The notes under the pieces are model-generated. The model was not told the DNA's origin. It did not search any database and was given only the letters and a program-made list of their open reading frames with translations. Made by a program: the position numbers and the translations under genes. From an uncultured Paracoccaceae bacterium (GTDB lineage: Bacteria; Pseudomonadota; Alphaproteobacteria; Rhodobacterales; Rhodobacteraceae), in assembly GCA_937931795.1 (NCBI GenBank), contig CALHAP010000162.1, positions 1 to 39,713 on the forward strand: a stretch of 39,713 nucleotides of DNA. The letters run 5' to 3'. Of this stretch, positions 28,128 to 39,112 are shown piece by piece. Each line of letters starts with the position of its first letter. Within the stretch, counting starts at the first letter, position 1.

Positions 28128-30377
28128 TCATTCTGCTGCTTTTTGGTGCTCCCCGGCTGCCTGAGGCAACGTGGGGAGAGTTATGATGGCGGCGGCCCCT
28201 GCGTGGGTGCCCCCGTCGAAAATATCCGCATCTTGCAACACCAGCGTACCGCCGTGTTCCTCGATGATTTTTTTGACAATCGGCAAACCGAGACCCGTGC
28301 CCTTGTCGCGTGTCGTCACATAGGGCTCAAACAGCCGGGATCTGTCCTCGGGCAGGCCGATACCGTTGTCTTGGACCGTGATCGTGGCCACATCGTCGTC
28401 CTGCTCGAACGCCACTTGGATCTTGCGCGCGTAATCAGGCGCGTCGTGCTTTTCCACATAGCTTTCAATCGCTTCGCCCGCGTTCTTCAACACGTTTGTC
28501 AGCGCTTGTGTGATCATCGTTTGATCGACATTGGCAAGTACAGGTGCCTCAATGAGGTCAGCTTCAAATGCGACATCGGGCTGCCCCGCGTCCTGCAACA
28601 AGACCGCGTCACGCACGACCGTGCTCAGGTCGGTCACATTGCGTTCAGGTTCAGGCATCCGCGCGAATTTTGAGAAATCATCCACGATACGGCGTAGGTC
28701 ATTTGTTTGGCGCACAATGACATCGGACAGCTGTTCCAGCACGTCCTGCTCATCGCCGACCTTGGATCGAAATTTGCGCTTGATCCGTTCTGCCGACAGC
28801 TGGATTGGGGTCAGCGGGTTTTTGATCTCATGTGCGATGCGCCGCGCCACATCGCCCCAAGCCGCCATGCGTTGGGCCGTCACCAGATTGGTCACGTCAT
28901 CAAACGAGATCACGTAGCCTTCCAGCACGCCATCGTCGATCAGGCGAGGTGACATGCGCACCAGTAATGTCTCGTGCCGCCCGGAGCGAACCACATTCAC
29001 TTGGTCTTCGACCACTTCGCGCGCGTCCGATTTCAGGCTGTGAAACAGAGGTGCGAACTCTGGGATGGCCATGTGCAGGGGCGTCTCTTCGGTCACATCA
29101 TCTAAGCGCAACAGCGCGTAGGCAGAGCGGTTTGCAAATTTTAGCCCGCCGTCTTCGTCCAGACCCACGACGCCGGAGGTGACCGACGAAAGTACGGAAT
29201 CAAACAACCTGCGCCGTTCCTCGATCTGGCCCGTGTTGTTCAACAATTCATTGCGCTGCGCGTTCAATTGGGCGGTCATCTGGTTAAAATGGCGACCCAA
29301 CTGCCCAATCTCGTCCCCATGATCATCCTCGATCACCTGCACGCTGAGATCACCTGCCCCGACCCGTTGCGATGCCGATACCAGCCGCCCTACAGGTCGC
29401 GCGAGCCGTTCTGCGAACCACAATCCCAGCCAGATTGCCGCCAAAATCAAAATAACCGCAAACCCGATATAGAGCAGGCCAAACTCAAACAAGATCTGCC
29501 CGCGATCTTGTTCAATTTGGTTATAGAGAGCGACGGTCTCTTTGGTTTCATCGAGCAAAGACAGGATGTTACCGTCCACCACCCGCGTCACATAGAGATA
29601 CCGATTTTGAAAGCCCGCCATGGGCAGCAGCGCGCGAAATTCGTTGTTGGCATAGTCTTCGATGATCAAAACGCCGCTGTCGATGGCAAGATCGAAATCC
29701 AGCGGCGATGGTGCTTCAAAGTCGAACTCGTAGGATTGCGGACCACGCGCGCGAATGCGGCCCACACCGTCGATCACGAAGGTTTCTGTCAACTCGGGGA
29801 ACTGCGGTCCAAAGAGCGACAGCACCTGACGCAATTCACCGTCGTTCATGAAAAAACTGCGCCGTCGTTCCGCGTTGATCCGGCCTGCCAGCGCGCGCGC
29901 ATCGCGGGTGACGTCTTGGCGGTGCTCGGCCTCGTAGGCTTGCGCTGCGTTCAGTGAGCTGCCGAGCACATTACCGACGCGATTGGAAAACCAACCCTCT
30001 AATCCGACGTTGATGGTCAGTACTGAGAACACCGCCACCAGAACGGTCGGGATCAGCGCCAGCAACGCGAATGTGCCGGTCAAACGCAGATGCAGCTTGG
30101 AGCCTGCGGATTTATTGCGCCGTGCAGACACCATCCGCGTGATCCGCTGCGCCACGAGGGCCGCCACAACCAGAACATACACCAAATCGACCAGCAGGAT
30201 CAGCCGCAGTGCTGGATCGCTGCCCGCGCCATCTAGGGGACCGAGCACAGTATAGGTCAGCGCCGCCAGCACGGGCCCCAGAATGACGAGGCCCAAGGTG
30301 GCCGCACTCTGAACGCGCCGTTGGCGTCGCCATCGGTTGAATCGCTTCAACGAGGATCCGGATAGGGATCGCCTCAC
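28128..30377 (-). CDS. ntrY: NtrY-type membrane sensor histidine kinase
   Basis: N-terminal TM segments, [32 protein letters not shown]-box, GTGLGLPIVKKIIEEHGG; GTG start. Confidence 0.93.
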   Translation of the reverse strand: MRRSLSGSSLKRFNRWRRQRRVQSAATLGLVILGPVLAALTYTVLGPLDGAGSDPALRLILLVDLVYVLVVAALVAQRITRMVSARRNKSAGSKLHLRLTGTFALLALIPTVLVAVFSVLTINVGLEGWFSNRVGNVLGSSLNAAQAYEAEHRQDVTRDARALAGRINAERRRSFFMNDGELRQVLSLFGPQFPELTETFVIDGVGRIRARGPQSYEFDFEAPSPLDFDLAIDSGVLIIEDYANNEFRALLPMAGFQNRYLYVTRVVDGNILSLLDETKETVALYNQIEQDRGQILFEFGLLYIGFAVILILAAIWLGLWFAERLARPVGRLVSASQRVGAGDLSVQVIEDDHGDEIGQLGRHFNQMTAQLNAQRNELLNNTGQIEERRRLFDSVLSSVTSGVVGLDEDGGLKFANRSAYALLRLDDVTEETPLHMAIPEFAPLFHSLKSDAREVVEDQVNVVRSGRHETLLVRMSPRLIDDGVLEGYVISFDDVTNLVTAQRMAAWGDVARRIAHEIKNPLTPIQLSAERIKRKFRSKVGDEQDVLEQLSDVIVRQTNDLRRIVDDFSKFARMPEPERNVTDLSTVVRDAVLLQDAGQPDVAFEADLIEAPVLANVDQTMITQALTNVLKNAGEAIESYVEKHDAPDYARKIQVAFEQDDDVATITVQDNGIGLPEDRSRLFEPYVTTRDKGTGLGLPIVKKIIEEHGGTLVLQDADIFDGGTHAGAAAIITLPTLPQAAGEHQKAAE

Positions 30378-30470
30378 TGCTGTTCGCCTTTTATTTCAGG
30401 GCCTTAGCCCTACCGCATGCTCGTCTGTGATCTTGACCCGTACCGGGACTGCCACAGTTATGTTGCGGTT

Positions 30471-31838
30471 TTACATCAATTTGCGGCGGCGTGTCACGCG
30501 AATATCGAGGTCAGTGATCTTTTTACGCAGCGTGTTCCGATTTATCCCAAGTAAATCAGCGCATTTGGCTTGATTTCCGGCTGTTGCATCAAGCGCAATT
30601 TCCAGCAGCGGCGCTTCGACCTCGCGCAATATCCGCTGATACAGACCCGGCGGGGGCAGTGCCCCACCATGCAGATCAAAATACCGCCGCAAGTGTTTCT
30701 CGACTGAACCAGACAGTTTGTCTGCGTCCCCTGTGCGGACCGGTTCCATGGCGGGTTGATTGCCCAACACGGCCTCCAGCTCGCTGCGCGTGATGCTCTC
30801 TTCGGCGGCGGTCATGACCAAACGGCGGGCGGTATTTTCCAGCTGCCGCACATTGCCGGGCCAGCTGTAGATCCGCGCAAGTTCCGCCGCGCCGTCTGAA
30901 AAGCTACGCTTGGGCAGACCATCACGTGCAGCCCGCGCAAAGAAATGATCCGCCAACAGCGGAATATCATCGACCCGTTCGCGCAAGGACGGCACAGCCA
31001 GCGTCACCCCACCGATGCGGTAGAACAGGTCTTCGCGAAAGTCGCCACGCTCCATCCGCTGCGCCAGATCGGACTGCGAGGTCGCCAAAACGCTCGGCCC
31101 GGCATCCCCTAGCTGGTCCAGCATCCGCACAACCCGCGACTGGATATCAGGGTCTAGATCGGCCACCTCGTCCAGCAGCATCGTCCCGCCCTTGACCCGC
31201 GACAGGACCGTTTCGGGGCCATCGAACCCTTTGAGATCGGCATTGGTGATGGTGACAAAAGGCAGTGACCTGCGGTCGGAAAAATCATGTATCGCGCGCG
31301 CGATCAGGGATTTGCCCGTCCCACTTTCGCCCGTAATCAGCACCGGCAATGACGCGTTCATCACCCGTGCGACCAACCGGTACAGCGCTTGCATCGCCGC
31401 CGTGCGCCCGACCAAGGGCAGATCGCTTTCGATCACATCGGCGGATTGCGCGACGGGTGTTTGCGGGGCACGCCGTTTGACGTCCAAGGCGCGGGCCGCC
31501 CGTTTCATCAGATCAGGCAGATCGAACGGCTTGGGCAGATAATCATAGGCGTCGGCTTCGGCGGCCTGAATGGCGGTGGTGATTGTGTTCTGCGCTGAGA
31601 TCACGATCACTGGCATACCCGGGCGGGCTTTTGCGATCAGGGGCAGTTGCTCCAAGCCATTGCCGTCGGGCATCATCACATCGGAAATAACCAGATCACC
31701 TTTGCCTTCATCGACCCAGCGCATCAAGGTCACCAGCGACGATGTCGCATGCACTTTGCATCCAGCGCGCGTCAACGCCTGTGTGAGAACGGTCCGTATG
31801 GTCCGGTCATCGTCGGCTACGAGTATGGTTCCGTCCAT
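30471..31838 (-). CDS. ntrC: Nitrogen regulation response regulator NtrC, GAFTGA-less
   Basis: Receiver [47 protein letters not shown], Fis [22 protein letters not shown]; overlaps ntrB. Confidence 0.95.
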   Translation of the reverse strand: MDGTILVADDDRTIRTVLTQALTRAGCKVHATSSLVTLMRWVDEGKGDLVISDVMMPDGNGLEQLPLIAKARPGMPVIVISAQNTITTAIQAAEADAYDYLPKPFDLPDLMKRAARALDVKRRAPQTPVAQSADVIESDLPLVGRTAAMQALYRLVARVMNASLPVLITGESGTGKSLIARAIHDFSDRRSLPFVTITNADLKGFDGPETVLSRVKGGTMLLDEVADLDPDIQSRVVRMLDQLGDAGPSVLATSQSDLAQRMERGDFREDLFYRIGGVTLAVPSLRERVDDIPLLADHFFARAARDGLPKRSFSDGAAELARIYSWPGNVRQLENTARRLVMTAAEESITRSELEAVLGNQPAMEPVRTGDADKLSGSVEKHLRRYFDLHGGALPPPGLYQRILREVEAPLLEIALDATAGNQAKCADLLGINRNTLRKKITDLDIRVTRRRKLM

Positions 31839-32917
31839 CAGGAAACTCCATCAACATCAGGGGTATCGGGCGCGCGCGGCAATGAGAGGCGGAACACCGT
31901 TCGTCCGGGCTTGGACGACACGCTGATCCATCCGCCCATATCGGCCATCAGTTTGGACACCAGCGCGAGGCCAAGCCCTGTTCCGTTTTCGCGACCCGAC
32001 ACGAAGGGTTCGAAAATACTATCGGCAATCGCAGGTGGTAGGCCCGGTCCATTGTCGATCACTTCGATTTGCAGCGGCAAACGGGCAAAACTGTCATCGG
32101 CGCGCTGCACGCGCAGGGCCGCATCATAATAGGTGTGCAACGTGATTGTGCCACCGGGCTGACCGGCCTGCGCTGCGTTTTTGAGCAAATTCAAGACCAC
32201 CTGCAACAACTGATCAGGGTCCGCCATCGTGCGCGGCAGCGACGGATCATAGTCCTCAACCATCATCATATTGGCGGCATATCCGACCGAAGCCGATTTG
32301 CGCGCCCGGTCAAGGATGTCATGCAAGTTGATCGGCTTTAGCTCGGCGGGCAGGATATTGCCGAACTGTTCGACCTGTTCGAGCAATTTCACGATACGCC
32401 GCGATTCTTCGACAATGAGGTCGGTCAGCTCGCGGTCGTCGCTGGCCAAATTCATCGACAGTAATTGTGCGGCCCCGGTGATCCCTGCAAGCGGGTTTTT
32501 GATCTCATGGGCCAGCATTTCCGCCATCCCAATTGCAGATTTGGCCGCCTTGCCCGAGGCGTTGCTTTGGATCATCCGGTCCGCGATCTCGCGCGGTCTG
32601 ATCTGCAAGATAACGCTGCCGGGCGTGTCGAACAAGGGTGCTATCGCCAGACTGCACAACGTCGCCCCCCGCTGCTGGCTGCCTACTTTGATGTCATTGA
32701 TATGCAGGGCGGACTGCTGTGCGCGCACCCGTTGCAGCATCCGCAGGATCGGCGGCTCAAATGAGATTTTTGCATCCAATGGCCGCCCGACGAGGCTCTG
32801 CGACGATAAGTTCAGAAACGCCTCTCCGAGCGCGTTGACCTCTGTGACGCAATCGCGCGCATCCACAATCAGGGACGGGATCGGCAGAGAGTTCCAGAGC
32901 CCCTGATCTTGGATCAT
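31838..32917 (-). CDS. ntrB: Nitrogen regulation histidine kinase NtrB
   Basis: PAS-like N-terminus, [22 protein letters not shown]-box, [22 protein letters not shown]. Confidence 0.95.
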   Translation of the reverse strand: MIQDQGLWNSLPIPSLIVDARDCVTEVNALGEAFLNLSSQSLVGRPLDAKISFEPPILRMLQRVRAQQSALHINDIKVGSQQRGATLCSLAIAPLFDTPGSVILQIRPREIADRMIQSNASGKAAKSAIGMAEMLAHEIKNPLAGITGAAQLLSMNLASDDRELTDLIVEESRRIVKLLEQVEQFGNILPAELKPINLHDILDRARKSASVGYAANMMMVEDYDPSLPRTMADPDQLLQVVLNLLKNAAQAGQPGGTITLHTYYDAALRVQRADDSFARLPLQIEVIDNGPGLPPAIADSIFEPFVSGRENGTGLGLALVSKLMADMGGWISVSSKPGRTVFRLSLPRAPDTPDVDGVS

Positions 32918-33906
32918 GCCGCCACCTGATGTGCGCCGTCCAGGGCCACAGGCAACAGCGCAAGGACTTCGGCGGGATCGTTTTGCGTTAGGATGCTACG
33001 GCGAATGTCGCGTGGTGTTTGGGCCACGTCCATATACCAGCCCAGATGTTTGCGCGCAGACCGCAGCCCCAATGCGCTTCCATAGAACCCCAGCATATCC
33101 TCGTAGTGCCCGGCGACCATATCAACAAATGCAGGCCCCATGGGCTGTCTCGGGGCGTCAGTGCCGGCCAAATCTGCCGCAATCTGCGCCACCTGCCAAG
33201 GCCGTCCCTGCGCACCGCGCCCCACCATAAACCCCGCAGCCCCGGACCGGCGCAGAGCCGTGCGCGCGGTGCCCGTGTCAACGATATCGCCATTTGCAAT
33301 CACTGGAATGCTGACGGCTTGGGCAATATCTGCAATGGCGCGCCAATCGGCGGAGCCTTTGTAAAACTGTTGTCTCGTGCGGCCATGGACGGTGACCAAT
33401 TGCACACCCGCGTCTTGGGCCCGGCGTGCGACATGGGCCGCATTGAGGCAATCCACGTCCCAGCCCAGCCGGGTTTTGAGCGTCACGGGGATCGTCACCG
33501 CCCCCACGACTGCCTCGATCAATCGCAACGCATGATCCGGGTCGCGCAACAGTGCAGAGCCTGAATTGCCACCTGTGACCTTTTTCGCGGGGCAGCCCAT
33601 GTTGATGTCGACGATCTGCGCGCCGCGGGCTTCGACCATGCGGGCGGCTTCGGCCATCCAATGCGCTTCGCGGCCCGCGATCTGCACGGCCGTGTTGGTT
33701 TGATCCAAGCCCAGCTCGGCCCGGTCGCGAACGGATTGCTTGGCCTGCACCATTTCGCGGCTGGCGACCATTTCAGACACCACCCAGCCCGCACCAAAGC
33801 TGGACACGAGCTTGCGAAACGGCAGGTCAGTGATCCCAGCCAAAGGGGCCAAGACCGCAGGAACGCGGGCCATGCCGTCTGAAAGGGTGATGGAGGTCAA
33901 TGCCAC
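32914..33906 (-). CDS. dusB: tRNA dihydrouridine synthase (NifR3/DusB)
   Basis: LAPLAGITDLPFRKLV, VDINMGCPAKKVTGGNSGSALLRDP, VHGRTRQQFYKGSADW, VIANGDI; GTG start; ntrB downstream. Confidence 0.95.
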   Translation of the reverse strand: MALTSITLSDGMARVPAVLAPLAGITDLPFRKLVSSFGAGWVVSEMVASREMVQAKQSVRDRAELGLDQTNTAVQIAGREAHWMAEAARMVEARGAQIVDINMGCPAKKVTGGNSGSALLRDPDHALRLIEAVVGAVTIPVTLKTRLGWDVDCLNAAHVARRAQDAGVQLVTVHGRTRQQFYKGSADWRAIADIAQAVSIPVIANGDIVDTGTARTALRRSGAAGFMVGRGAQGRPWQVAQIAADLAGTDAPRQPMGPAFVDMVAGHYEDMLGFYGSALGLRSARKHLGWYMDVAQTPRDIRRSILTQNDPAEVLALLPVALDGAHQVAA

Positions 33907-34097
33907 AAAGCCAACTTCTCAATTTTCCTGACTGAGGTAGCGCGGCGCTGACAGCGCATCAACGAAAACGCACAGAAAAACAGGGCTGAAAACAACATTT
34001 GCCTAATTTTTAATCGCAAGCTCTGAGGCGCAAGGCATTGCGTGTCACACCGTCGAACCGTACCTATCATGCTAATTTGATGAAAAGGCGCGCGCAG

Positions 34098-34577
34098 ATG
34101 GATATCAGACTTGGCAATGGCTATGACGTCCACCGCTTTGGTGAGGGCGACCATGTGACACTGTGCGGTGTGGCTGTGCCGTTTACGCGCGGATTGCAGG
34201 GGCATTCCGATGCGGATGTTGGCATGCATGCGGTGACCGATGCAATCTATGGGGCGCTGGCACGCGGCGATATCGGTCAACATTTCCCGCCCAGCGACCC
34301 CCAGTGGAAAGGGGCCGATAGCGCGATATTTTTGACCCATGCCTGCGCATTGGCCCGCGACATGGGGTATGAGATATCTAACGCCGACTGCACATTGGTC
34401 TGTGAGTTTCCCAAAATCGGTCCGGTATCAGACCAAATGCGCGAACGCATGGCCGAGATTTTGGGCATTGATGCGGACCGGATGTCCGTCAAAGCGACCA
34501 CATCGGAACAACTGGGATTTACCGGGCGCGGCGAGGGGATTGCGGCATTGGCGACCGTTGCTTTGGTCGCGCCATGA
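34098..34577 (+). CDS. ispF: 2-C-methyl-D-erythritol 2,4-cyclodiphosphate synthase
   Basis: [60 protein letters not shown]; start set at 34098. Confidence 0.96.
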   Translation: MDIRLGNGYDVHRFGEGDHVTLCGVAVPFTRGLQGHSDADVGMHAVTDAIYGALARGDIGQHFPPSDPQWKGADSAIFLTHACALARDMGYEISNADCTLVCEFPKIGPVSDQMRERMAEILGIDADRMSVKATTSEQLGFTGRGEGIAALATVALVAP

Positions 34578-35068
34578 TGCATTGGGTCGCGACTTTTGGC
34601 GGGGTGGGGCATATTCGCCCTGCGCCGGGCACGTGGGGGTCGCTGGCCGCTCTGCCCGCCGGCTATGCAGTGCATTTGCTCGGAGGGCCGATCCTGCTGG
34701 TGCTTGCGATCATTGCCGCCGCATACTTTGGTTGGCGCGCGACAGTGGCCGAAATCGCGGGCCAAGACGACCATGATCCTAGCCATGTGGTGATCGACGA
34801 AGTTGCGGGCCAATGGATAGCCCTTTTGCCCGTATCCGCAGGGGCCGCTTGGACGGGCGTGTCGATACTGGCGCTGTGGCCCGGTATTGTCGTGGCTTTC
34901 GCGCTGTTTCGATTATTTGACATCACCAAATGGGGGCCCATCGGCACAGCTGATCGCAGAGGTGACGCTTGGGGCGTGATGCTGGACGATTTGATTGCCG
35001 GGTTTTTTGCTGCCGTGGGCGTTGTTGGGATCGCCGCTGTCGCTCATGGAATTATGCGCGCGCTATGA
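34574..35068 (+). CDS. pgpA: Phosphatidylglycerophosphatase A
   Basis: [46 protein letters not shown]; overlaps ispF and cinA. Confidence 0.93.
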   Translation: MMHWVATFGGVGHIRPAPGTWGSLAALPAGYAVHLLGGPILLVLAIIAAAYFGWRATVAEIAGQDDHDPSHVVIDEVAGQWIALLPVSAGAAWTGVSILALWPGIVVAFALFRLFDITKWGPIGTADRRGDAWGVMLDDLIAGFFAAVGVVGIAAVAHGIMRAL

Positions 35069-35544
35069 GGGGTGTCGCAGATATCCTGCGCCATGCGCGC
35101 GAAAAGGGGCTGCGCATTGCCACAGCGGAAAGCTGCACGGGCGGCATGGTCGCTGTCAGCCTGACCGACATGCCCGGATCGTCGGACGTGTTTGAGCGCG
35201 GCTTTGTGACCTATTCGAACGCCGCAAAGCGCGACATGCTCGGCGTGCGTGCTGACACGTTAGAGGCACATGGGGCCGTTTCAGAACAGGTCGCACGTGA
35301 GATGGCATATGGGGCCTGTGCGCACTCCGGCGCGAATATCGCCGTCTCAATCACCGGAATCGCAGGGCCCGGTGGGTCCGAGTTCAAGCCCGAGGGCCGG
35401 GTGTGTTTTGGCCTAACGCGGCACGGCACAACGACGACGCAGACGCTCGAATTTGGCGCTTTGGGCCGCGATGCTGTGCGCCGAGCCGCACGGGATCATG
35501 CCCTCGACATGCTTTTGCCTGCGGTTTTGCAAAGCGATAGCTAA
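35065..35544 (+). CDS. CinA-family nicotinamide-nucleotide amidohydrolase (PncC-type)
   Basis: LRIATAESCTGGMVAVSLTDMPGSSDVFERGFVTYSNAAK, SITGIAGPGGSEFKPEGRVCFG. Confidence 0.93.
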   Translation: MRGVADILRHAREKGLRIATAESCTGGMVAVSLTDMPGSSDVFERGFVTYSNAAKRDMLGVRADTLEAHGAVSEQVAREMAYGACAHSGANIAVSITGIAGPGGSEFKPEGRVCFGLTRHGTTTTQTLEFGALGRDAVRRAARDHALDMLLPAVLQSDS

Positions 35545-35688
35545 ACCAGCAGCGTCGCGCTTTAGTCGCACAAAAATTATGCACATTGCGAACGCGGGCT
35601 GCAAAATATCGCCCCCGACTGATTCGGTCTTTTCACTTGCGCAGCTATCCCCGACAGACCCGTGAACCGAAAATTGGGGGGATGAGAG

Positions 35689-36867
35689 ATGAACGGAGCG
35701 GATACCGCTTGGATTATTGTCGCGACAGCTTTGGTGCTGTTTATGACACTACCGGGGCTAGCCCTTTTTTACGGCGGGCTGGTGCGCGCACGAAATGTGC
35801 TCAGCGTCTTCATGCATTGTTATGCCATTGCCTGCTTGATGAGCGTGCTTTGGTTCGTCGCGGGCTATTCCATCGCCTTTGGTGGCGGCGAAACAGGGTA
35901 TTGGGGTGGCTTGGATAAGATGTTCCTCGCAGGCGTCGATGCAGACAGCCTGTCTGGCACCCTGCCCGAGGTCTTGTTCTTTGCGTTCCAGATGACGTTT
36001 GCGATCATCACGCCTGCGCTGATGGTGGGGGCCTATGTTGAACGGATCGGCTTTGGCTTCGTGCTGCTGTTCTCATCACTGTGGATGTTGCTCTGTTACG
36101 CGCCAGTCGTTCATTGGATCTGGGGTGGCGGCATGTTGGCCAATGGGATGTTTTTCGAGACTGCCGTGATGGATTTTGCGGGCGGTATCGTCGTGCATGA
36201 AACCGCAGGTTTGGCAGCCCTCATTCTCGCCGTGTTCTTAGGCGCGCGTCGCGAAGCCACGAAACCACCGCACAATCCCGGCATGGTGATGATCGGGGCC
36301 GCGATGCTCTGGGTTGGTTGGTTCGGCTTTAACGGTGGATCGCAATTGGCGGCAGACGGCGGCGCGGCTATGGCGCTGACCGTCACACATTTGTCAGCCG
36401 CCGCCGCGTCGCTCACTTGGGCGCTGTGGGAACGGATCAAGTTTGGCAAATCATCGCTGGTTGGCATGGTCACAGGCACCATCGCGGGTCTTGCCTCTAT
36501 CACGCCTGCATCCGGGTTCGTGACACCGATCCAAGCCCTCATCATTGGTGCCGTGGCCGGTATCTTGTGCCAAGAAGCGGTCAACTTTATCCGCAACAAG
36601 GTGCGCATTGACGACACGCTCGACGTGTTCGCGGTCCACGGTGTTGGCGGTATATTCGGGACGATTATGATCGCGGTGTTTGGCATCGGATCATGGGCGG
36701 CGCAGCTTGGATCATTGGCCATCGTCGGCGTCTACACGACGGTTGTGACGGTCGTTTTGATCTACATCTGTAAGGCGATCACACCGCTGCGCGTGGATGC
36801 AGAAACGGAAACAAGCGGGCTGGACCTGACTGTCCATGGCGAGCGTGCCTACGACATGACGTCCTAA
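35689..36867 (+). CDS. amt: Ammonium transporter (Amt family)
   Basis: ALFYGGLVRARN, HWIWGGGML, DFAGGIVVHETAGLAAL, WFGFNGGS, DVFAVHGVGGIFG: both conserved His, Trp and Asp positions present. Confidence 0.95.
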   Translation: MNGADTAWIIVATALVLFMTLPGLALFYGGLVRARNVLSVFMHCYAIACLMSVLWFVAGYSIAFGGGETGYWGGLDKMFLAGVDADSLSGTLPEVLFFAFQMTFAIITPALMVGAYVERIGFGFVLLFSSLWMLLCYAPVVHWIWGGGMLANGMFFETAVMDFAGGIVVHETAGLAALILAVFLGARREATKPPHNPGMVMIGAAMLWVGWFGFNGGSQLAADGGAAMALTVTHLSAAAASLTWALWERIKFGKSSLVGMVTGTIAGLASITPASGFVTPIQALIIGAVAGILCQEAVNFIRNKVRIDDTLDVFAVHGVGGIFGTIMIAVFGIGSWAAQLGSLAIVGVYTTVVTVVLIYICKAITPLRVDAETETSGLDLTVHGERAYDMTS

Positions 36868-36874
36868 CAAAACC

Positions 36875-36901
36875 GGGGTCAGCGGCACGACCGCTGGCCC
36901 C
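36875..36901. terminator. Terminator-like hairpin between amt and convergent gene
   Basis: GGGGTCAGCGG-cacga-CCGCTGGCCCC (11 bp, one G-T wobble). Confidence 0.6.
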
Positions 36902-36904
36902 TAC

Positions 36905-37348
36905 CTAGCCGTACAGATCAGCGGCACGTCGTTCAAACGCCCGCACAACACGCTGCATCGCCTCATTAAAGAACATGCCAGCAGCCCCCTGAAGCAGGCG
37001 GTTCTTGAACTCGAAGTCCACATCAAATGACACTTCGCAGCCGCCATCTACATCGCGGAACGTCCATTTGCTTTCGAGGTAGCGAAACGGGCCATCAATG
37101 TAGGAAGTGTCGATCTGCTTTTTTTCCGGCCAGAGTAACACCCTGCTGCCAAACCGTTCGCGGAATACTTTGAACGAAATCACCAGATCGGCCATCATTT
37201 CCACATGATCACCTTTGTCATCGGTCGAGCGGATACGTGCAGCAGCGGTCCATGGCAGAAACTTTGGATAATTGGCCACGTCTGCCACCAATGCGTACAT
37301 TTGGTCTGCGGTATAGGGCAGTTTTTTCGTCTCGGAATGGCTGGCCAT
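36905..37348 (-). CDS. COQ10/RatA-like START-domain coenzyme Q-binding protein
   Basis: [33 protein letters not shown]...[41 protein letters not shown]; start at 37348. Confidence 0.88.
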   Translation of the reverse strand: MASHSETKKLPYTADQMYALVADVANYPKFLPWTAAARIRSTDDKGDHVEMMADLVISFKVFRERFGSRVLLWPEKKQIDTSYIDGPFRYLESKWTFRDVDGGCEVSFDVDFEFKNRLLQGAAGMFFNEAMQRVVRAFERRAADLYG

Positions 37349-37514
37349 CAACTTGCTCTTGGTTACTTGCGTGAACGATATGTCAGCCGTTTCGCAGATG
37401 ATGCAAGGCCCAAGAGACGTTTTGACACGGGCGCGAAAGAAACATGCCACTTCAACGGTGACAGCATGCCGCGCACAGGCTAGGCACAACCCGCACAACA
37501 CAAGAGCCCACCGC

Positions 37515-38060
37515 ATGACACACCGCCCCTATGAGATCGACCAATTGATCTCAGCCAAATCCATCGCAGCCCGCATAGAAGAGCTGTGCGCAGACATTCA
37601 CGCGGAGTTTGAGGATACAGACAAGCTCGTGGTCGTCGGACTGTTGCGCGGCAGTTTCGTCTTTATCGCGGATCTTGTTCGCGAGTTGAACTTGCCGGTC
37701 GAGGTCGACTTTTTGGAGGCGTCGTCCTACGGCGATGGCATGGAATCAAGCCGCGAGGTCCGCATTTTCAAAGACATCCGCGGCAAGATCGAAGGCCGTG
37801 ATGTGCTGGTCGTTGAAGATATCGTCGACACAGGCCACACGCTTAACCACGTCGTCCAAATTCTGAGCGCACGCAAACCTGCGCGGATGAAAACCATAGC
37901 TTTGCTCGACAAACCATCACGCCGCGAGGTTGATCTGGCCGCCGATTGGATTGGCTTTTCGATACCAGACGAATTTGTCGTGGGCTATGGCATTGATTTC
38001 GCACAGCGTAACCGCAACCTGCCCTATATCGGCAAGGTGCGGTTTACAGATCAGGCCTGA
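37515..38060 (+). CDS. hpt: Hypoxanthine phosphoribosyltransferase
   Basis: [20 protein letters not shown]...[25 protein letters not shown]-binding loop; start at 37515. Confidence 0.94.
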   Translation: MTHRPYEIDQLISAKSIAARIEELCADIHAEFEDTDKLVVVGLLRGSFVFIADLVRELNLPVEVDFLEASSYGDGMESSREVRIFKDIRGKIEGRDVLVVEDIVDTGHTLNHVVQILSARKPARMKTIALLDKPSRREVDLAADWIGFSIPDEFVVGYGIDFAQRNRNLPYIGKVRFTDQA

Positions 38061-39016
38061 CCGAGCTTCTTCAGCCGGGCCGCGCGCAATTGCGCGAAAT
38101 CATCGCCCGCATGGTAGGATGAGCGGGTGAGAGGCGTGGCTGACACCATCAAGAACCCCTTGCCGTAGGCCGCTTTTTCATAGCCCGCAAACTCATCCGG
38201 CGTCACAAACCGATCCACTGCGTGGTGTTTCGGGGTTGGCTGTAGATACTGCCCGATCGTCAGAAAATCGATGTCAGCGGCGCGCATGTCGTCCATGACC
38301 TGTGTCACGGCCTGCCGATCTTCACCCAGTCCAACCATGATCCCAGATTTGGTGAACATCGCGGGATCCAGCTCTTTCACCCGCTGCAACAGTCGCAGAG
38401 AATGGAAATAACGCGCGCCGGGGCGCACCTCGGGGTACAGACCCGGCACAGTTTCTAAGTTGTGGTTGAACACATCAGGTTTCGCCGCAACGACCAATTC
38501 CAAGGCCTCAGGCGCACACTTGATGAAATCAGGCGTCAGGATTTCAATCGTGGTGCCGGGGGCCTGCTTGCGAATAGCGCGAATGGTTTGGGCGAAATGC
38601 TCGGCGCCACCGTCCTCCACATCGTCGCGGTCCACAGATGTGATGACGACATGGTTGAGGCCCAGTTTCTTGACCGCATCAGCCACGCGGCCCGGCTCGA
38701 ATACATCCAGCGCCTCAGGTGGTTTGCCGGTGGCGATGTTGCAGAAGGTACAGGCGCGGGTGCAAACTTCGCCCATGATCATCATCGTCGCATGCCCCTG
38801 CGACCAGCATTCGCCGACATTGGGACAGCCCGCCTCTTCACAGACCGTCACCAGCTTGTGCTCACGCATGATGTCGCGGGTCTGTTTGTAGCCCTCTGAC
38901 GTCGGTGCTTTCACCCGGATCCAATCGGGTTTCTTCGGCTGTGCGGCATCAGGACGCTTGGCCTTTTCAGGGTGACGCTGGGCGGGGATTTTCAGATCGC
39001 GGGGGGCCACGGGCAT
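38051..39016 (-). CDS. lipA: Lipoyl synthase
   Basis: [39 protein letters not shown]: both Fe-S cysteine motifs. Confidence 0.97.
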   Translation of the reverse strand: MPVAPRDLKIPAQRHPEKAKRPDAAQPKKPDWIRVKAPTSEGYKQTRDIMREHKLVTVCEEAGCPNVGECWSQGHATMMIMGEVCTRACTFCNIATGKPPEALDVFEPGRVADAVKKLGLNHVVITSVDRDDVEDGGAEHFAQTIRAIRKQAPGTTIEILTPDFIKCAPEALELVVAAKPDVFNHNLETVPGLYPEVRPGARYFHSLRLLQRVKELDPAMFTKSGIMVGLGEDRQAVTQVMDDMRAADIDFLTIGQYLQPTPKHHAVDRFVTPDEFAGYEKAAYGKGFLMVSATPLTRSSYHAGDDFAQLRAARLKKLGQA

Positions 39017-39112
39017 GCTCCTATCATTCCCGCGTAATTTAGGTCGCCGCCCCGCATTTGTCCAACCGTCCCGCGCACATGCAAACCGGATATGCGCACA
39101 GCGATAACGCGG

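Noticed and set aside
29268-29957. 229-aa plus-strand ORF inside ntrY
   Set aside because: Antisense shadow of the well-supported NtrY kinase.
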